Position numbers and translations under genes: made by a program. The notes under the pieces were generated by a model. That model was not told the DNA's origin. It did no database searches and was given only the letters and a program-made list of their open reading frames with translations. From Epilithonimonas sp. JDS (GTDB lineage Bacteria; Bacteroidota; Bacteroidia; Flavobacteriales; Weeksellaceae), in NCBI RefSeq assembly GCF_021261315.1, contig NZ_JAJSAX010000002.1, positions 682,001 through 746,000 of the forward strand: 64,000 bases of DNA, read 5' to 3'. This document shows positions 18,685 through 27,296 of this stretch, in pieces (position 1 is the first letter of the stretch; every line of letters begins with the position of its first letter).

Positions 18685-19446
18685 ATGAAAACCATCCAAT
18701 CCGACCTCAACGAAAAACTCCTCCAACAGGAATTCTCTTCCACTTTTGAAAGCGAAAATTTACAGCTTCAAAAATGTCAGGAAATTTCACAGAATTTTGT
18801 GGATTTAGAGAACGGCATTGCAGTTTTGAGCGACCTTCAAAATAATAGAAGTTATGTTTATTCAGGGAAATTGGCGGATGAGTTGACGATTTTTCAGGAT
18901 AAAGATTTTCAGGAAATTGAGAGCATTTGGGAGGAAGAACTTTTTGCGAAATTAAATGCTGAAGATGTTTTGCAGAAGCATTTGCTGGAGCTGCAGTTTT
19001 TTCAATTCATTAAGACCATTCCTTTTGAGGAGCACAAAGATTATTGTGTGGTGAGCAGATTGAGAATTGCTGACAACCAAAAGCAGAAAGCGATTCTCCA
19101 CAAGATGTTTTACTTCACCAACGCGGATGATAAAAATGTGGAACTGGCGCTTTGCCTTTATCATTTTGATTTTCTGCATTCGTCTCTTCATCACGGGATG
19201 ATCATCAATACGGCGAACAGTTCGGTCATTCATCAGACAGAGGCCGGGAATTCTGCGTTTCTATCGGGTCGGGAAAAGGAAATTTTGAAGATGATTCAGG
19301 ATGGCAAACGAAGTAAGGAGATTGCGGAGTTGCTTTTCATCAGCATCAATACCGTGAATCGGCATCGGCAGAATATTCTGGAGAAACTGCGTGTCGGGAA
19401 TATGACAGAAGCCTGTGTGATGGCGGCGAAGTTGCGGTGGATATGA
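18685..19446 (+). CDS. LuxR-type helix-turn-helix transcriptional regulator
   Basis: 253 residues. The C-terminal domain (LSGREKEILKMIQDGKRSKE, then LFISINTVNRHRQNILEKL) is a GerE/LuxR HTH at about 193-250. The N-terminal ~180 residues look like a PAS-like sensor of a kind common in Chryseobacterium, without a receiver-domain phosphoacceptor. The ATG at 18685 is 78 bases from the divergent acetyltransferase start; shared regulation is possible but not shown. Confidence 0.88.
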   Translation: MKTIQSDLNEKLLQQEFSSTFESENLQLQKCQEISQNFVDLENGIAVLSDLQNNRSYVYSGKLADELTIFQDKDFQEIESIWEEELFAKLNAEDVLQKHLLELQFFQFIKTIPFEEHKDYCVVSRLRIADNQKQKAILHKMFYFTNADDKNVELALCLYHFDFLHSSLHHGMIINTANSSVIHQTEAGNSAFLSGREKEILKMIQDGKRSKEIAELLFISINTVNRHRQNILEKLRVGNMTEACVMAAKLRWI

Positions 19447-19510
19447 TGAGTTGGAGGGTTTGAGGGTTTGAGTGTTGGAGAGTTGGAGAGTTGGAGGGTT
19501 TGAGTGATTT
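19447..19510. repeat. GAGTTGGAGGGTTTGA simple-sequence tract
   Basis: About 60 bases of imperfectly repeated GAGTTGGAGAG / GGGTTTGAG words just past the LuxR-type regulator stop. It looks like slippage-derived simple sequence; no gene is seen in it. Confidence 0.6.
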
Positions 19511-19544
19511 TTATTGGGATGGAAAAACTTGGATACGGTGGAAA

Positions 19545-19660
19545 CTCCCTAGCCCTGATGGTAGCGTAAATCCTTTTTTGCATAGGCTGCGCGAAATTCA
19601 GTGTGACAAAACGTGAAGCAAAAAAGATTGCAGCGGACAGCAGGTTCCCGGCTCCTGATG
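19545..19660. repeat. Flavobacterial-type intergenic repeat with imperfect dyad
   Basis: The segment begins CTCCCTAGCCCTGATGG, holds TCCTTTTTTGC (19571-19581) opposite GCAAAAAAGA (19618-19627), and ends AGCGGACAGCAGG ... GGCTCCTGAT. From memory, elements with this AGCCCTGAT ... AAAAGAT.GCAGCGGA.AGC layout recur between genes in Chryseobacterium and Flavobacterium. It may fold as a terminator for the gene on either side. Confidence 0.55.
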
Positions 19661-19670
19661 ATTTAAATCA

Positions 19671-20072
19671 TTACTTTTCGCTTTCCAGTTCTTTGAGGTC
19701 GATGTCTTTGATGTTGGCTTCTATCTTCTCGACTTTCAGGCTTTGGCGCAGGTAGCCGAAGAGACTCATATACCAATTGGCGACCCAGACGAGCGCAAAA
19801 AATGCCAGCAGGTAACCGCGCCAATCGTCGTAAAGCAGCTTGTACTGCGTGATGACGAGAAATATGAAACTAATGTAATGGCTGAAACAGTACTCGCAGG
19901 TGAAGAGGTAGAAGAATTTTCGCTTCGCCAGTGATTTGGCAGTGCCACAAACATTTTGGCAATATTCCCTCGGTTCTCGGAAAATTTCCTCGTGAGTGAC
20001 CGTCCAGGCGACGCAAGCGACGGGAAGTGCGATGACGAATAGATAGATCAGTTGAGAAGCGAGAGGCAGCAT
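19671..20072 (-). CDS. Small membrane protein, unknown function
   Basis: 133 residues from the ATG at 20072. Two or three membrane segments are seen: LIYLFVIALPVACVAWTV near the start, YISFIFLVITQYKLLY, and LLAFFALVWVANWYMSLFGY. A cysteine cluster (CQNVC, then FTCEYCFSHY) lies between them and could bind metal; the CxYC context recalls DUF1360-like proteins, but this is weak. A longer frame starting at a TTG at 20129 was rejected, because it begins at the edge of the terminator of the upstream T9SS gene. No function is assigned. Confidence 0.7.
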   Translation of the reverse strand: MLPLASQLIYLFVIALPVACVAWTVTHEEIFREPREYCQNVCGTAKSLAKRKFFYLFTCEYCFSHYISFIFLVITQYKLLYDDWRGYLLAFFALVWVANWYMSLFGYLRQSLKVEKIEANIKDIDLKELESEK

Positions 20073-20130
20073 AAGATTTGGTTTTGAGGTAATTGAGCGA
20101 TAAACGATCAGCAGAAAAATCAGTGCCAAA

Positions 20131-20163
20131 AAAAACTCGGAATCAAATTGAAACCGAGTTTTT
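20131..20163 (-). terminator. Terminator of the delta-60 repeat protein gene
   Basis: AAAAACTCGG (20131-20140) pairs with CCGAGTTTTT (20154-20163). On the minus strand it is followed by a T-run. It lies 25 bases after the stop codon. Confidence 0.8.
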
Positions 20164-20187
20164 ACAGATTATTAATTTTGTAAGTGC

Positions 20188-21675
20188 TTATTTCTTAATG
20201 ATCTTCTTGACAACTGCTTCATTTTGGTTGCCAACAATATTCATTTTTAAGTTATAGACACCTTTTGGAAGATTATTTAAATTAAGTCTGTCAATATTAT
20301 TGTCAGTTCTGATTAATTTACCATCTAAGGAATACAACTCAGTTTTTTCAATATTTTGATTAAAGTTCAGAACATCTACAACTGGATTAGGAAATAATTC
20401 AATTTCATTAAATTTATTATCAGCTGCAGATAAAATAATTGATGAATTGAAACGAGCTAATAGAATATCAAGATTAGCATAGCCTACTAGATATATCTTG
20501 CCATTATTTGTCAACACCATATCCCGGAAGTAAGACCCGTTCATGTAAGATTGCTTTGTAATTCCATTGGTTCCAAATGTAGGATCTAAATAGCCAGTAT
20601 TTGTAACTCTTATCAAAGCAATATCTGTATACGAGCCTGAACGATAATTTCCTAATAATAATATTTTACCATCACTTTGTAATTTCATTGATTGTGGTGT
20701 ATCATCAGAATTACCAATCGCTGTACTAAAAATACCATCACCGTTGAATGTTGTATCCAATGTCCCATTTGCATTCAATCTTATTATTGCAAAATCGTCT
20801 CTGTTATTGATTGAACTGAAATATGCACCTCCAACAATTATTTTGTTGTCATTCTGAAATGCTATACCAATGGGATTATCATTGTTAGGACCTAGGGTAA
20901 TGACCTGCTTTCCATCTACGCTAAATGATGTATCTAATGAACCGTTTGTATTATATTTAACAACTGCAAAATCTGCAGCGCTAGAAGGACCATAACTATA
21001 ACCTGTAACAGCAAATTTACCATCTTTATTAATTGCAATGTCCCTTACATAATCATCGTTACCCAAAACGTCAGTTGTCAATTTACCATCATCACTAAAT
21101 GTTGTATCTAATGTACCATTAGTATTAATTCTTGCAACTGCAATATCTTTGTACGAACCGGTAAACGATTCACCTGCAACCAAAATTTTACCGTCTGATT
21201 GTATTGTTACTGCTTTTGCTACATCCTCACCTGTTCCAAAAGCAATTGTTAATTTTCCAGTATTATTAAATGAGGTATCTAAGGAGCCATCTGCGTTTAA
21301 TCTAATAACAATAAAATCTACCCTATTACTACCGTCGTTCCAATACCCTACTGCCATAATTTTGTTATTTGGCAATATTTTCATATCATATAAAACTGCA
21401 TTTTGTCCTCCTAAGTAAATACCAGCTTCACCTTCTGACCCAAAACTAGCATCTAATTGTCCAATTTGTGAAAACCTATAGAATTTAAATGTTTGACTAC
21501 GGTATGTACCTACAATCAGATTTTGATTAGAATCCAATTCTAAACATGTACCATATGACTGACTATCATATTTCAAAAAGCCGGAAGTTCCAAAATTAGT
21601 ATCTAATGTACCATCATTTTGAGCAAAAAAGAAAGTCGAAAGAATAGTAAATAAATAAGTAAAAATTTTTTTCAT
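20188..21675 (-). CDS. Delta-60 repeat protein exported by the type IX secretion system
   Basis: 495 residues. Signal peptide about 1-18 (MKKIFTYLFTILSTFFFAQ). The body holds about seven ~55-residue delta-60 repeats, each with GxLDTTFxxDGK followed by SDGKILVAG-like strands, predicted to form a beta propeller. The C-terminal ~75 residues are a type A T9SS sorting domain (ELFPNPVVDVLNF, LYSLDGKLI, LPKGVYNLKM, KKIIKK), so export and cell-surface anchoring would need PorU and PorV, encoded further along. The ATG at 21675 is chosen because it opens the signal peptide; an upstream frame start at 21723 would add 16 residues. Probable role: surface binding protein; the ligand is unknown. Confidence 0.88.
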   Translation of the reverse strand: MKKIFTYLFTILSTFFFAQNDGTLDTNFGTSGFLKYDSQSYGTCLELDSNQNLIVGTYRSQTFKFYRFSQIGQLDASFGSEGEAGIYLGGQNAVLYDMKILPNNKIMAVGYWNDGSNRVDFIVIRLNADGSLDTSFNNTGKLTIAFGTGEDVAKAVTIQSDGKILVAGESFTGSYKDIAVARINTNGTLDTTFSDDGKLTTDVLGNDDYVRDIAINKDGKFAVTGYSYGPSSAADFAVVKYNTNGSLDTSFSVDGKQVITLGPNNDNPIGIAFQNDNKIIVGGAYFSSINNRDDFAIIRLNANGTLDTTFNGDGIFSTAIGNSDDTPQSMKLQSDGKILLLGNYRSGSYTDIALIRVTNTGYLDPTFGTNGITKQSYMNGSYFRDMVLTNNGKIYLVGYANLDILLARFNSSIILSAADNKFNEIELFPNPVVDVLNFNQNIEKTELYSLDGKLIRTDNNIDRLNLNNLPKGVYNLKMNIVGNQNEAVVKKIIKK

Positions 21676-21742
21676 GATTATTTTTTGCAAAACTATGCTT
21701 TTACGAATGAATAAAAAAAACATTTTTGCTAATATTTAATGA

Positions 21743-21776
21743 AAAAACTCAGAACCATTTCTGATCCTGAGTTTTT
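21743..21776 (-). terminator. Terminator of the TetR/TolC/HlyD/MFS efflux operon
   Basis: AAAAACTCAG (21743-21752) pairs with CTGAGTTTTT (21767-21776), 28 bases after the MFS stop, with a T-run on the minus strand. Confidence 0.8.
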
Positions 21777-21803
21777 ACACAAATAACTAAAAAAAAATAA
21801 ATA

Positions 21804-23384
21804 TTAATGCGCTGAGCTAAGGTCGATCTTCTCGCCCTTGCCTTTGCGTTCTCTTACGAATAGTACGAATGGGATACAGATGAGGAACATCAATCCCAGA
21901 TAAAGGAAAACATCCATATAAGACAGTACTGTAGCCTGTTTCGTAACGCCATAATCTAGAATCTGATAGGCCGATTGAAGCGCTTTGTCCGGCGCCATTC
22001 CTTTTGCAATGAAACTTGCCTTGAGTCCAGCAACTCTCTGCTGAACATCCAAGTCGTTGACATCCAAATGTGCGACAAGCGTGCTTCTATAAAGTTCACT
22101 TTTGTTGGCGATAAAAGTCGTGATAGCAGCAATCCCGAATGAACCTCCGAGCTGACGCATCATTCCTGTGAAAGCGGCACCTTGACCGATCTCGGGACCT
22201 TTCAAAGTACTAAGTGATAAGGATGTAATTGGAATAAATAATAATCCCAATCCCATTCCACGGACGATCAACATCCAGAAGAAGGCGTCTTTGCCAGTAT
22301 CTGGTGTGATAATTTTGTAACCCCAGAAACTATAGACGAAGAATATTAATAATCCTAATGCTACCAAGATCTGTTGTTTGACTCCTCTTGTAAGCAACTG
22401 TCCGATGATCGGCATCATAAAAGCGGTGGTCAATGCCGCAGGAATCATTAATGCGCCTGATTGCAAGGCTGTCCAGCCCAAAATACTTTGTGTATAAAGT
22501 GGCACAATGAACGTGGAACCGTACAAACCAAATCCTAAAACGAAGGACATAATGGTTCCGATCCTCAGGTTTCCATTCTTCAAAACTCTAAGTTCTACGA
22601 TCGGATATTTGAAGGTGAGTTCTCGCCAAATGAAAAGGATGAAGCCTACAACTGCCGTGATCGTCAAGAAAACGATGGCTTTGCTTTCGAACCAATCGTC
22701 CTCGTGGCCTCTTTCCAAAATGTACTGCAATGAACCTACGAAGGCTGCCAGCAATCCAATCCCTGCCCAATCGACATCGGAAGCTGAACGTTTCTCGGAG
22801 TATCTCGGACTTTTTACGAACTGGATCGTCAATAATGTCGCGATGATTCCCAAAGGAATATTTATATAAAAAATATAAGGCCAGCTGTAATTATCAACAA
22901 TATAACCTCCCAAAGGCGGACCTAAAGTTGGCCCGATGATAACACCCAGACCATAGATCGCCTGAGCCATACTTCTCTTCTCTACCGGATAGGATTCTGT
23001 AATGATCGTCTGCGAAGTCACCAAAAGTGCTCCACCTCCAATTCCCTGCATCAATCGGAAAAATACCAGTTCCCAAATGTTGGTGGCATTACCACAGAGA
23101 AAAGAAAAAATCGTGAATATAATGATGGACGCCGCAAAATAATTTCGTCTTCCGAACTGCTGAGACAACCAGCTTGTCATCGGAACGATAATGACGTTAC
23201 CAATGGCATAAGCGGTGATGACCCAACCCACTTCGGAAAGTGTGGCGCCAAGATTACCTTTCATCTCATTTAGGGCCACATTCACGATCGTGGAATCCAC
23301 AATCTCCAGAAGGGCGCACATAATGGCGGTGATGGTAATAATGGTTCTGCGGAATCCATATTCTACTAATGAATCGTCTTGCAT
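21804..23384 (-). CDS. DHA2 family MFS drug efflux permease (EmrB/QacA type)
   Basis: 526 residues with about 14 hydrophobic segments, the normal DHA2 layout. Key family motifs are seen: IVDSTIVNVAL in the first segment, MTSWLSQQFGRRN (loop 2-3 motif A), GIGGGALLVTSQTIITESYP and GLGVIIGPTLGPPLGGYIVD (motif C). A proton-driven pump of the inner membrane that passes toxic compounds to the HlyD-type adaptor. Last gene of the tetR-tolC-hlyD-mfs operon; 86 bases with a 15-bp inverted repeat separate it from the adaptor gene. Confidence 0.94.
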   Translation of the reverse strand: MQDDSLVEYGFRRTIITITAIMCALLEIVDSTIVNVALNEMKGNLGATLSEVGWVITAYAIGNVIIVPMTSWLSQQFGRRNYFAASIIIFTIFSFLCGNATNIWELVFFRLMQGIGGGALLVTSQTIITESYPVEKRSMAQAIYGLGVIIGPTLGPPLGGYIVDNYSWPYIFYINIPLGIIATLLTIQFVKSPRYSEKRSASDVDWAGIGLLAAFVGSLQYILERGHEDDWFESKAIVFLTITAVVGFILFIWRELTFKYPIVELRVLKNGNLRIGTIMSFVLGFGLYGSTFIVPLYTQSILGWTALQSGALMIPAALTTAFMMPIIGQLLTRGVKQQILVALGLLIFFVYSFWGYKIITPDTGKDAFFWMLIVRGMGLGLLFIPITSLSLSTLKGPEIGQGAAFTGMMRQLGGSFGIAAITTFIANKSELYRSTLVAHLDVNDLDVQQRVAGLKASFIAKGMAPDKALQSAYQILDYGVTKQATVLSYMDVFLYLGLMFLICIPFVLFVRERKGKGEKIDLSSAH

Positions 23385-23397
23385 TGTTTTATTTTTT

Positions 23398-23463
23398 ATT
23401 AAGAGATTTTGAAATTCAGGAATTGAGAGATTATCGAATTTCTTAATATCAAAATCTCTTAAT
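23398..23463. repeat. 15-bp inverted repeat inside the efflux operon
   Basis: ATTAAGAGATTTTGA (23398-23412) and TCAAAATCTCTTAAT (23449-23463) are exact reverse complements around 36 bases, between the adaptor and permease genes. It may set an mRNA processing or attenuation point; the function is not shown. Confidence 0.7.
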
Positions 23464-23470
23464 TTTTTAA

Positions 23471-24586
23471 TTATTTAAGGGAAACCGTCGTTTGAACGTT
23501 CATTCCAACGCGTAGTTTCTTCATAATATCTTCATTAAGATTGTCAAACGTGATCTTCACCGGAAGTCTCTGAACTACTTTCACGAAGTTTCCACTGGCG
23601 TTGTCCGGAGGAAGCAATGCGAATGCAGAACCAGTTGCCGGAGAGAAAGAGCTGATTGTTCCCTGGAATTTCTGGTCAGGATAAGCATCGATCTCAATCT
23701 CTACTTTTTGTCCTTCCACCATTTTTTCAACCTGTGTTTCTTTGAAGTTGGCAACCACCCATTTCTGATTGCTCAATACCACGCTGAACAATTGAGAACC
23801 AGCCTGGATAAACTGTCCTGCCTGAACAGGAATCTTAGAAACGTAACCACTTTCTTTCGCTGTGATCACTGTGTAGGAAAGGTTCAATTTAGCCGTTTCC
23901 ACTTCCACTTGTCTTTGTTTCAAAGTAGAATTGGCGATACCGATATTCTGATAAGTCGCATTCGACTGAGAAGTCACCACGCCAGTCTGAACATTGGCCT
24001 GATTTTTCTGATCTACCAAAACTTGAAGCTGTTTCTGAGCGGTCTGATACGCTGCAGAAGCCTGCTCGTATTGTTGTTGCGTGATCGTGTGATCCTTTAC
24101 CAATTCAGTATATCTTTTCATATCCTGCTCCGTTCTCCAAACATTCACTTTTGCAGCTTCGATCTGTGCATTGGCTGTTTGAACGGCTGCTCTGGAATTA
24201 TTGATGCCTGAAGCTGCAGCTGTAGAACCTGCCTTTGCAGAAGCCACATTACTTTGGGCTGTTCCCAGAGCTGCTTCTGCCTGAGAAACTGCCATTGTCT
24301 GATCTCTGTTATCCAGGATGATTAATGTATCTCCTTTTTTCACGAATTGATTGTCTTTCACTTTAACCTCAGAGATGTAACCTGAAATCTTGGAAATCAC
24401 TGGACTTACGTCTGCTGCAATCTGTGCATCATCGGTCTCCTCGTGGGCTTGTCCGTATTGGTATTGTCTGAAACCGAAGAAAGCTGCTGCCAAAACTGCA
24501 ACTGTAAGAACGATGTAGAAAACCGGACTTTTTTTCTTTTTCACAGGAACTTCACCCTGCTCGAATTTTATATTGTCTTGAGCCAT
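23471..24586 (-). CDS. HlyD family efflux adaptor (EmrA type)
   Basis: 371 residues. One N-terminal membrane anchor (about residues 18-37), then a biotinyl/lipoyl half-motif (ETDDAQIAADVSPVISKISG, VKKGDTLIILDN), a long alpha-hairpin rich in Ala/Gln (about 85-220), the second lipoyl half (LSYTVITAKESGYVSKIPVQ) and a beta-barrel domain (VEIEIDAYPDQKFQGTISS). Periplasmic linker between the MFS pump and the TolC-like channel. Co-transcribed with both: 21 bases after the TolC gene. Confidence 0.94.
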   Translation of the reverse strand: MAQDNIKFEQGEVPVKKKKSPVFYIVLTVAVLAAAFFGFRQYQYGQAHEETDDAQIAADVSPVISKISGYISEVKVKDNQFVKKGDTLIILDNRDQTMAVSQAEAALGTAQSNVASAKAGSTAAASGINNSRAAVQTANAQIEAAKVNVWRTEQDMKRYTELVKDHTITQQQYEQASAAYQTAQKQLQVLVDQKNQANVQTGVVTSQSNATYQNIGIANSTLKQRQVEVETAKLNLSYTVITAKESGYVSKIPVQAGQFIQAGSQLFSVVLSNQKWVVANFKETQVEKMVEGQKVEIEIDAYPDQKFQGTISSFSPATGSAFALLPPDNASGNFVKVVQRLPVKITFDNLNEDIMKKLRVGMNVQTTVSLK

Positions 24587-24607
24587 TTTATTGATAGTTT
24601 ATTATAA

Positions 24608-25915
24608 TTAGTTATTGATAGTTCCTGTAGTTTGTAATAATTTTTTGTGAGCCAAAGCTGCATCTGCTTTTGAAGTCACAACATTTACATTTGCTGTGAT
24701 CTTCGCGGTGTCGGCATCCAAAAGGTTGGTGATGGTTTCCAATCCTGCATTATATTTGTTAAGTGTGATTCTGTAATTTTCTTCTGCCTGCTCCAACGCT
24801 CTTTGATAAACATCGATCTTCTTGTGGGCGTAAAGGTCATTCTGATAATCACGTCGCACTTCCAAGGTCACATTATCATTAAGCAAATCATTGTTCGCTG
24901 CCAATTCCTGCTCTCTAGCTTTGGACTGGATGTAGCTGGAATTCTTTTTCCAGATATTTGAAAGATTATATTGCAATCCAACTCCTACATTTACAGCATT
25001 GTAAATCGTCAAAAGTTTCGGTACATCCGCGGCTACATAACCACCTGTGAAAGCAATCGAAGGAAGATTTTCCGCTTTTGCAGATCTGCTTCCAAGCGCT
25101 GCTGCTTTTCTTTGATAGTCCAAAGCTTTCAGATCATTTCTGTTTTCTCTGGCCAAATTCAAGTAATAATCATCCGGTTTCGTAAGGTCATCCTCACCGA
25201 TGTAATTGGAATCCACCTCAATTTCTGTGTTGTCAGGAAGTCCTAGTAGCAGATCCATATTGATGTTTGCGATACTGTAATTGTTCTCGGCTTCCATCAA
25301 TTGCAATTCGATGTTCGAAGTTTGAAGTTGTGCTTTCAAACGGTCATTTCTTGCGATCACGCCGTTATTTTCCAACTTAATGAAAGACTGATCTCTCTTT
25401 TGAGATGAGGTCAAATTTTCCTTCAGAAGTTTTACCACTTCATTCGCTTTGAACAAATTGTTGTAGGCTTGAGAAATGTTGTAGGCAATGGCATTCTTAT
25501 CATTTTCAGCATTCAGTTTTGAAGCTTCAACCAGATATTCTGCAGATTTGATTCCGTATTTGATCCTTCCGCCTGAGTAGATTGGGACTGAAACGTTGGC
25601 AGAACCATAAAGCACATTGCTCACTTTTGGTCCTCCGCCAGCCATTCCCTGGATCTTCAGGTCCACGTGTGGTTCTAGTGGTAAATACAAATAACTGCCA
25701 GACACCGTCAGTTCCGGTAATTGTTTGTTCTTCGCTGCCAAAAGGTTGGCTGTAGATTCTTCGATCTGAGCGCGGTCTATTTTTAGATTTTTGCTGTTCT
25801 CGATCCCTAATTTAACCGCTTCTTCCAGACTTATGGTTCGTTTTTCCTGACCAGAAAAGAAACCGAAAGTTCCGACAAGAATAATTGCTGTTAAAAATTG
25901 ATTCATTGTTTGCAT
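24608..25915 (-). CDS. TolC family outer-membrane efflux channel
   Basis: About 436 residues with a signal peptide (MNQFLTAIILVGTFGFFSGQ region). Two outer-membrane-efflux-protein repeats are visible: the first starts with ISLEEAVKLGIENSKNLKI, the second with YYLNLARENRNDLKALDYQR. The ATG at 25915 or 25906 is favoured; a frame opening at 25975 would overlap the tetR 3' end and add a non-signal extension. Forms the outer-membrane exit duct for the HlyD/MFS pump. Confidence 0.92.
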   Translation of the reverse strand: MQTMNQFLTAIILVGTFGFFSGQEKRTISLEEAVKLGIENSKNLKIDRAQIEESTANLLAAKNKQLPELTVSGSYLYLPLEPHVDLKIQGMAGGGPKVSNVLYGSANVSVPIYSGGRIKYGIKSAEYLVEASKLNAENDKNAIAYNISQAYNNLFKANEVVKLLKENLTSSQKRDQSFIKLENNGVIARNDRLKAQLQTSNIELQLMEAENNYSIANINMDLLLGLPDNTEIEVDSNYIGEDDLTKPDDYYLNLARENRNDLKALDYQRKAAALGSRSAKAENLPSIAFTGGYVAADVPKLLTIYNAVNVGVGLQYNLSNIWKKNSSYIQSKAREQELAANNDLLNDNVTLEVRRDYQNDLYAHKKIDVYQRALEQAEENYRITLNKYNAGLETITNLLDADTAKITANVNVVTSKADAALAHKKLLQTTGTINN

Positions 25916-25940
25916 TATTGATATTATAATTGAGTGTAGT

Positions 25941-26573
25941 TTAATTTTCATGATAACCAACCAGACTTCTGACAACCGTTTTCACGTGCGCAGCGGCTTC
26001 CTGAAAATACTGGCTTTCATATTGTTTTTCGTCGAAATCTGTATTGTTTTTTTTCAGATATTCTTTGTAGATCTTGATTCCGTGCAAGGCATTGAAAATA
26101 GTTCCTGTAATGGTACATTGCATCAAATGGTAGGAAGGTCTTTTTGTGAAGATTCCACTTGCAAGTCCGCTTTCCACCACATTTTGATTGATCTCTATAT
26201 AACTGATCTTGAAATCTTTTAGGAAATTCTGAATATTTTTGTTCTGGCTAATGATCTGCTGAGCGTGTACTAGTAAAAAGAAATCTTTCAGCTTTTGAAC
26301 TCTTCCGACGTAACTGTCGATGAAACTGTCCAGTTTCTCAATTTCCGTTAATTCCTGATTTCCGTAAATTGTTTTTGTAAAGTTTAAGCCTTCTTCCATT
26401 CTCCATTTGAAGAGCTCTTCCATCAGGTTTTCCTTGGAACCGAAATAATAAGAGATCATAGAGACATTCACTTTTGCTTTCGATGCAATATCTCTTACAG
26501 AAGTCCCATTATAGCCGTTGGCAGCGAAGAGTTTCTCCGCAACCATCATTATATGTTCTTCTTTTGTTGGCAT
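25941..26573 (-). CDS. TetR family transcriptional regulator of the efflux operon
   Basis: 210 residues. The N-terminal HTH (EKLFAANGYNGTSVRDIASK, VNVSMISYYFGSKENLMEEL) is a standard TetR domain; the C-terminal ~150 residues form the ligand-binding part and are not assignable to a ligand. First gene of the tetR-tolC-hlyD-mfs operon. Its promoter region holds a perfect palindrome that overlaps the -33 element, which fits self-repression relieved by a pumped drug. Confidence 0.93.
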   Translation of the reverse strand: MPTKEEHIMMVAEKLFAANGYNGTSVRDIASKAKVNVSMISYYFGSKENLMEELFKWRMEEGLNFTKTIYGNQELTEIEKLDSFIDSYVGRVQKLKDFFLLVHAQQIISQNKNIQNFLKDFKISYIEINQNVVESGLASGIFTKRPSYHLMQCTITGTIFNALHGIKIYKEYLKKNNTDFDEKQYESQYFQEAAAHVKTVVRSLVGYHEN

Positions 26574-26592
26574 ATCCTTAATTTTAACGCTG

Positions 26593-26600
26593 CAAAGTTA
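26593..26600 (-). promoter_or_regulatory. -7 box of the tetR-efflux operon
   Basis: TAACTTTG on the minus strand, a perfect TAnnTTTG. A TTTG at 26620-26623 (minus) lies 19 bases upstream and can serve as the -33 element; it is inside the operator palindrome. Confidence 0.7.
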
Positions 26601-26608
26601 AAACAAAA

Positions 26609-26636
26609 AATCAATCAAACAAATGTTTGATTGATT
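26609..26636. promoter_or_regulatory. Putative TetR operator (13-bp perfect palindrome)
   Basis: AATCAATCAAACA (26609-26621), AA, then TGTTTGATTGATT (26624-26636): exact arms, 28 bases in all, typical TetR-family operator size. It covers the predicted -33 element of the tetR promoter. Confidence 0.75.
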
Positions 26637-26729
26637 AAATTTTTATGAACAGAAAATAGATGTTATAAATAATTGTCTAGTGTTTGATTTTAAAAAGGTT
26701 TAACTAATTATTATTAAGAAAAATTAAAA

Positions 26730-27218
26730 TTAGAACTCTGAATTTTGTTTTAAAGCATAAACTTTATCTATTGCCAAAAAGGAAAACACAACGCCTATAA
26801 AAAGCACAAAAGACCGCAGCCAATTCATAGAACTCCATTCTGATGAAATTGTTTTAAGCGTTTTTGTATCGAGAATCGGCTGCGAAAGATACATCAGATC
26901 ATTCCGAGGATGGAAATAAGTGAAAGCTAAAATATCTCCCGAAATCGAACACAGCAAAGCAATCCCAAGAAATAATCGCACAGACTTTCCTGTCTTCCAA
27001 AATAAAATCAAGGATAACAAGGTGAAAACTTGGGTCAGCGGAGAAAATATTTTGAAGAAATCGCCGGGATTTACAGTTTTGAAATATTCTCTTGCGGCTA
27101 CGATGGAATTTGGAATATCACTTCTGGCAGCATCAGAAATGACCATCGAATTGAAAAGATTGGTGAACAGAACGCCGCTCGCTAATGCAACTGAAGTGAG
27201 GAGGATTGCTTTTCTCAT
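26730..27218 (-). CDS. DUF1772-like membrane protein
   Basis: 162 residues with four hydrophobic segments (about 5-22, 60-75, 80-102, 136-154). The pattern AAREYFKTVNPGDFFKIFSP and a late WSSMNWLRSF fits the DUF1772 (anthrone oxygenase-like) family, whose bacterial members have no firm function. It is a separate unit between the tetR promoter and holB. Confidence 0.7.
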   Translation of the reverse strand: MRKAILLTSVALASGVLFTNLFNSMVISDAARSDIPNSIVAAREYFKTVNPGDFFKIFSPLTQVFTLLSLILFWKTGKSVRLFLGIALLCSISGDILAFTYFHPRNDLMYLSQPILDTKTLKTISSEWSSMNWLRSFVLFIGVVFSFLAIDKVYALKQNSEF

Positions 27219-27296
27219 GATCTGATTATTAATTTGATATAAATTTAATTAAAAAAAATCATAACAAACTCATAAACAGAAATTTATATTTAATTA

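Noticed and set aside
19447-19510. GGAGTTTGAG-rich tract as a regulatory array
   Set aside because: Word lengths and order are irregular; it looks like simple-sequence slippage.
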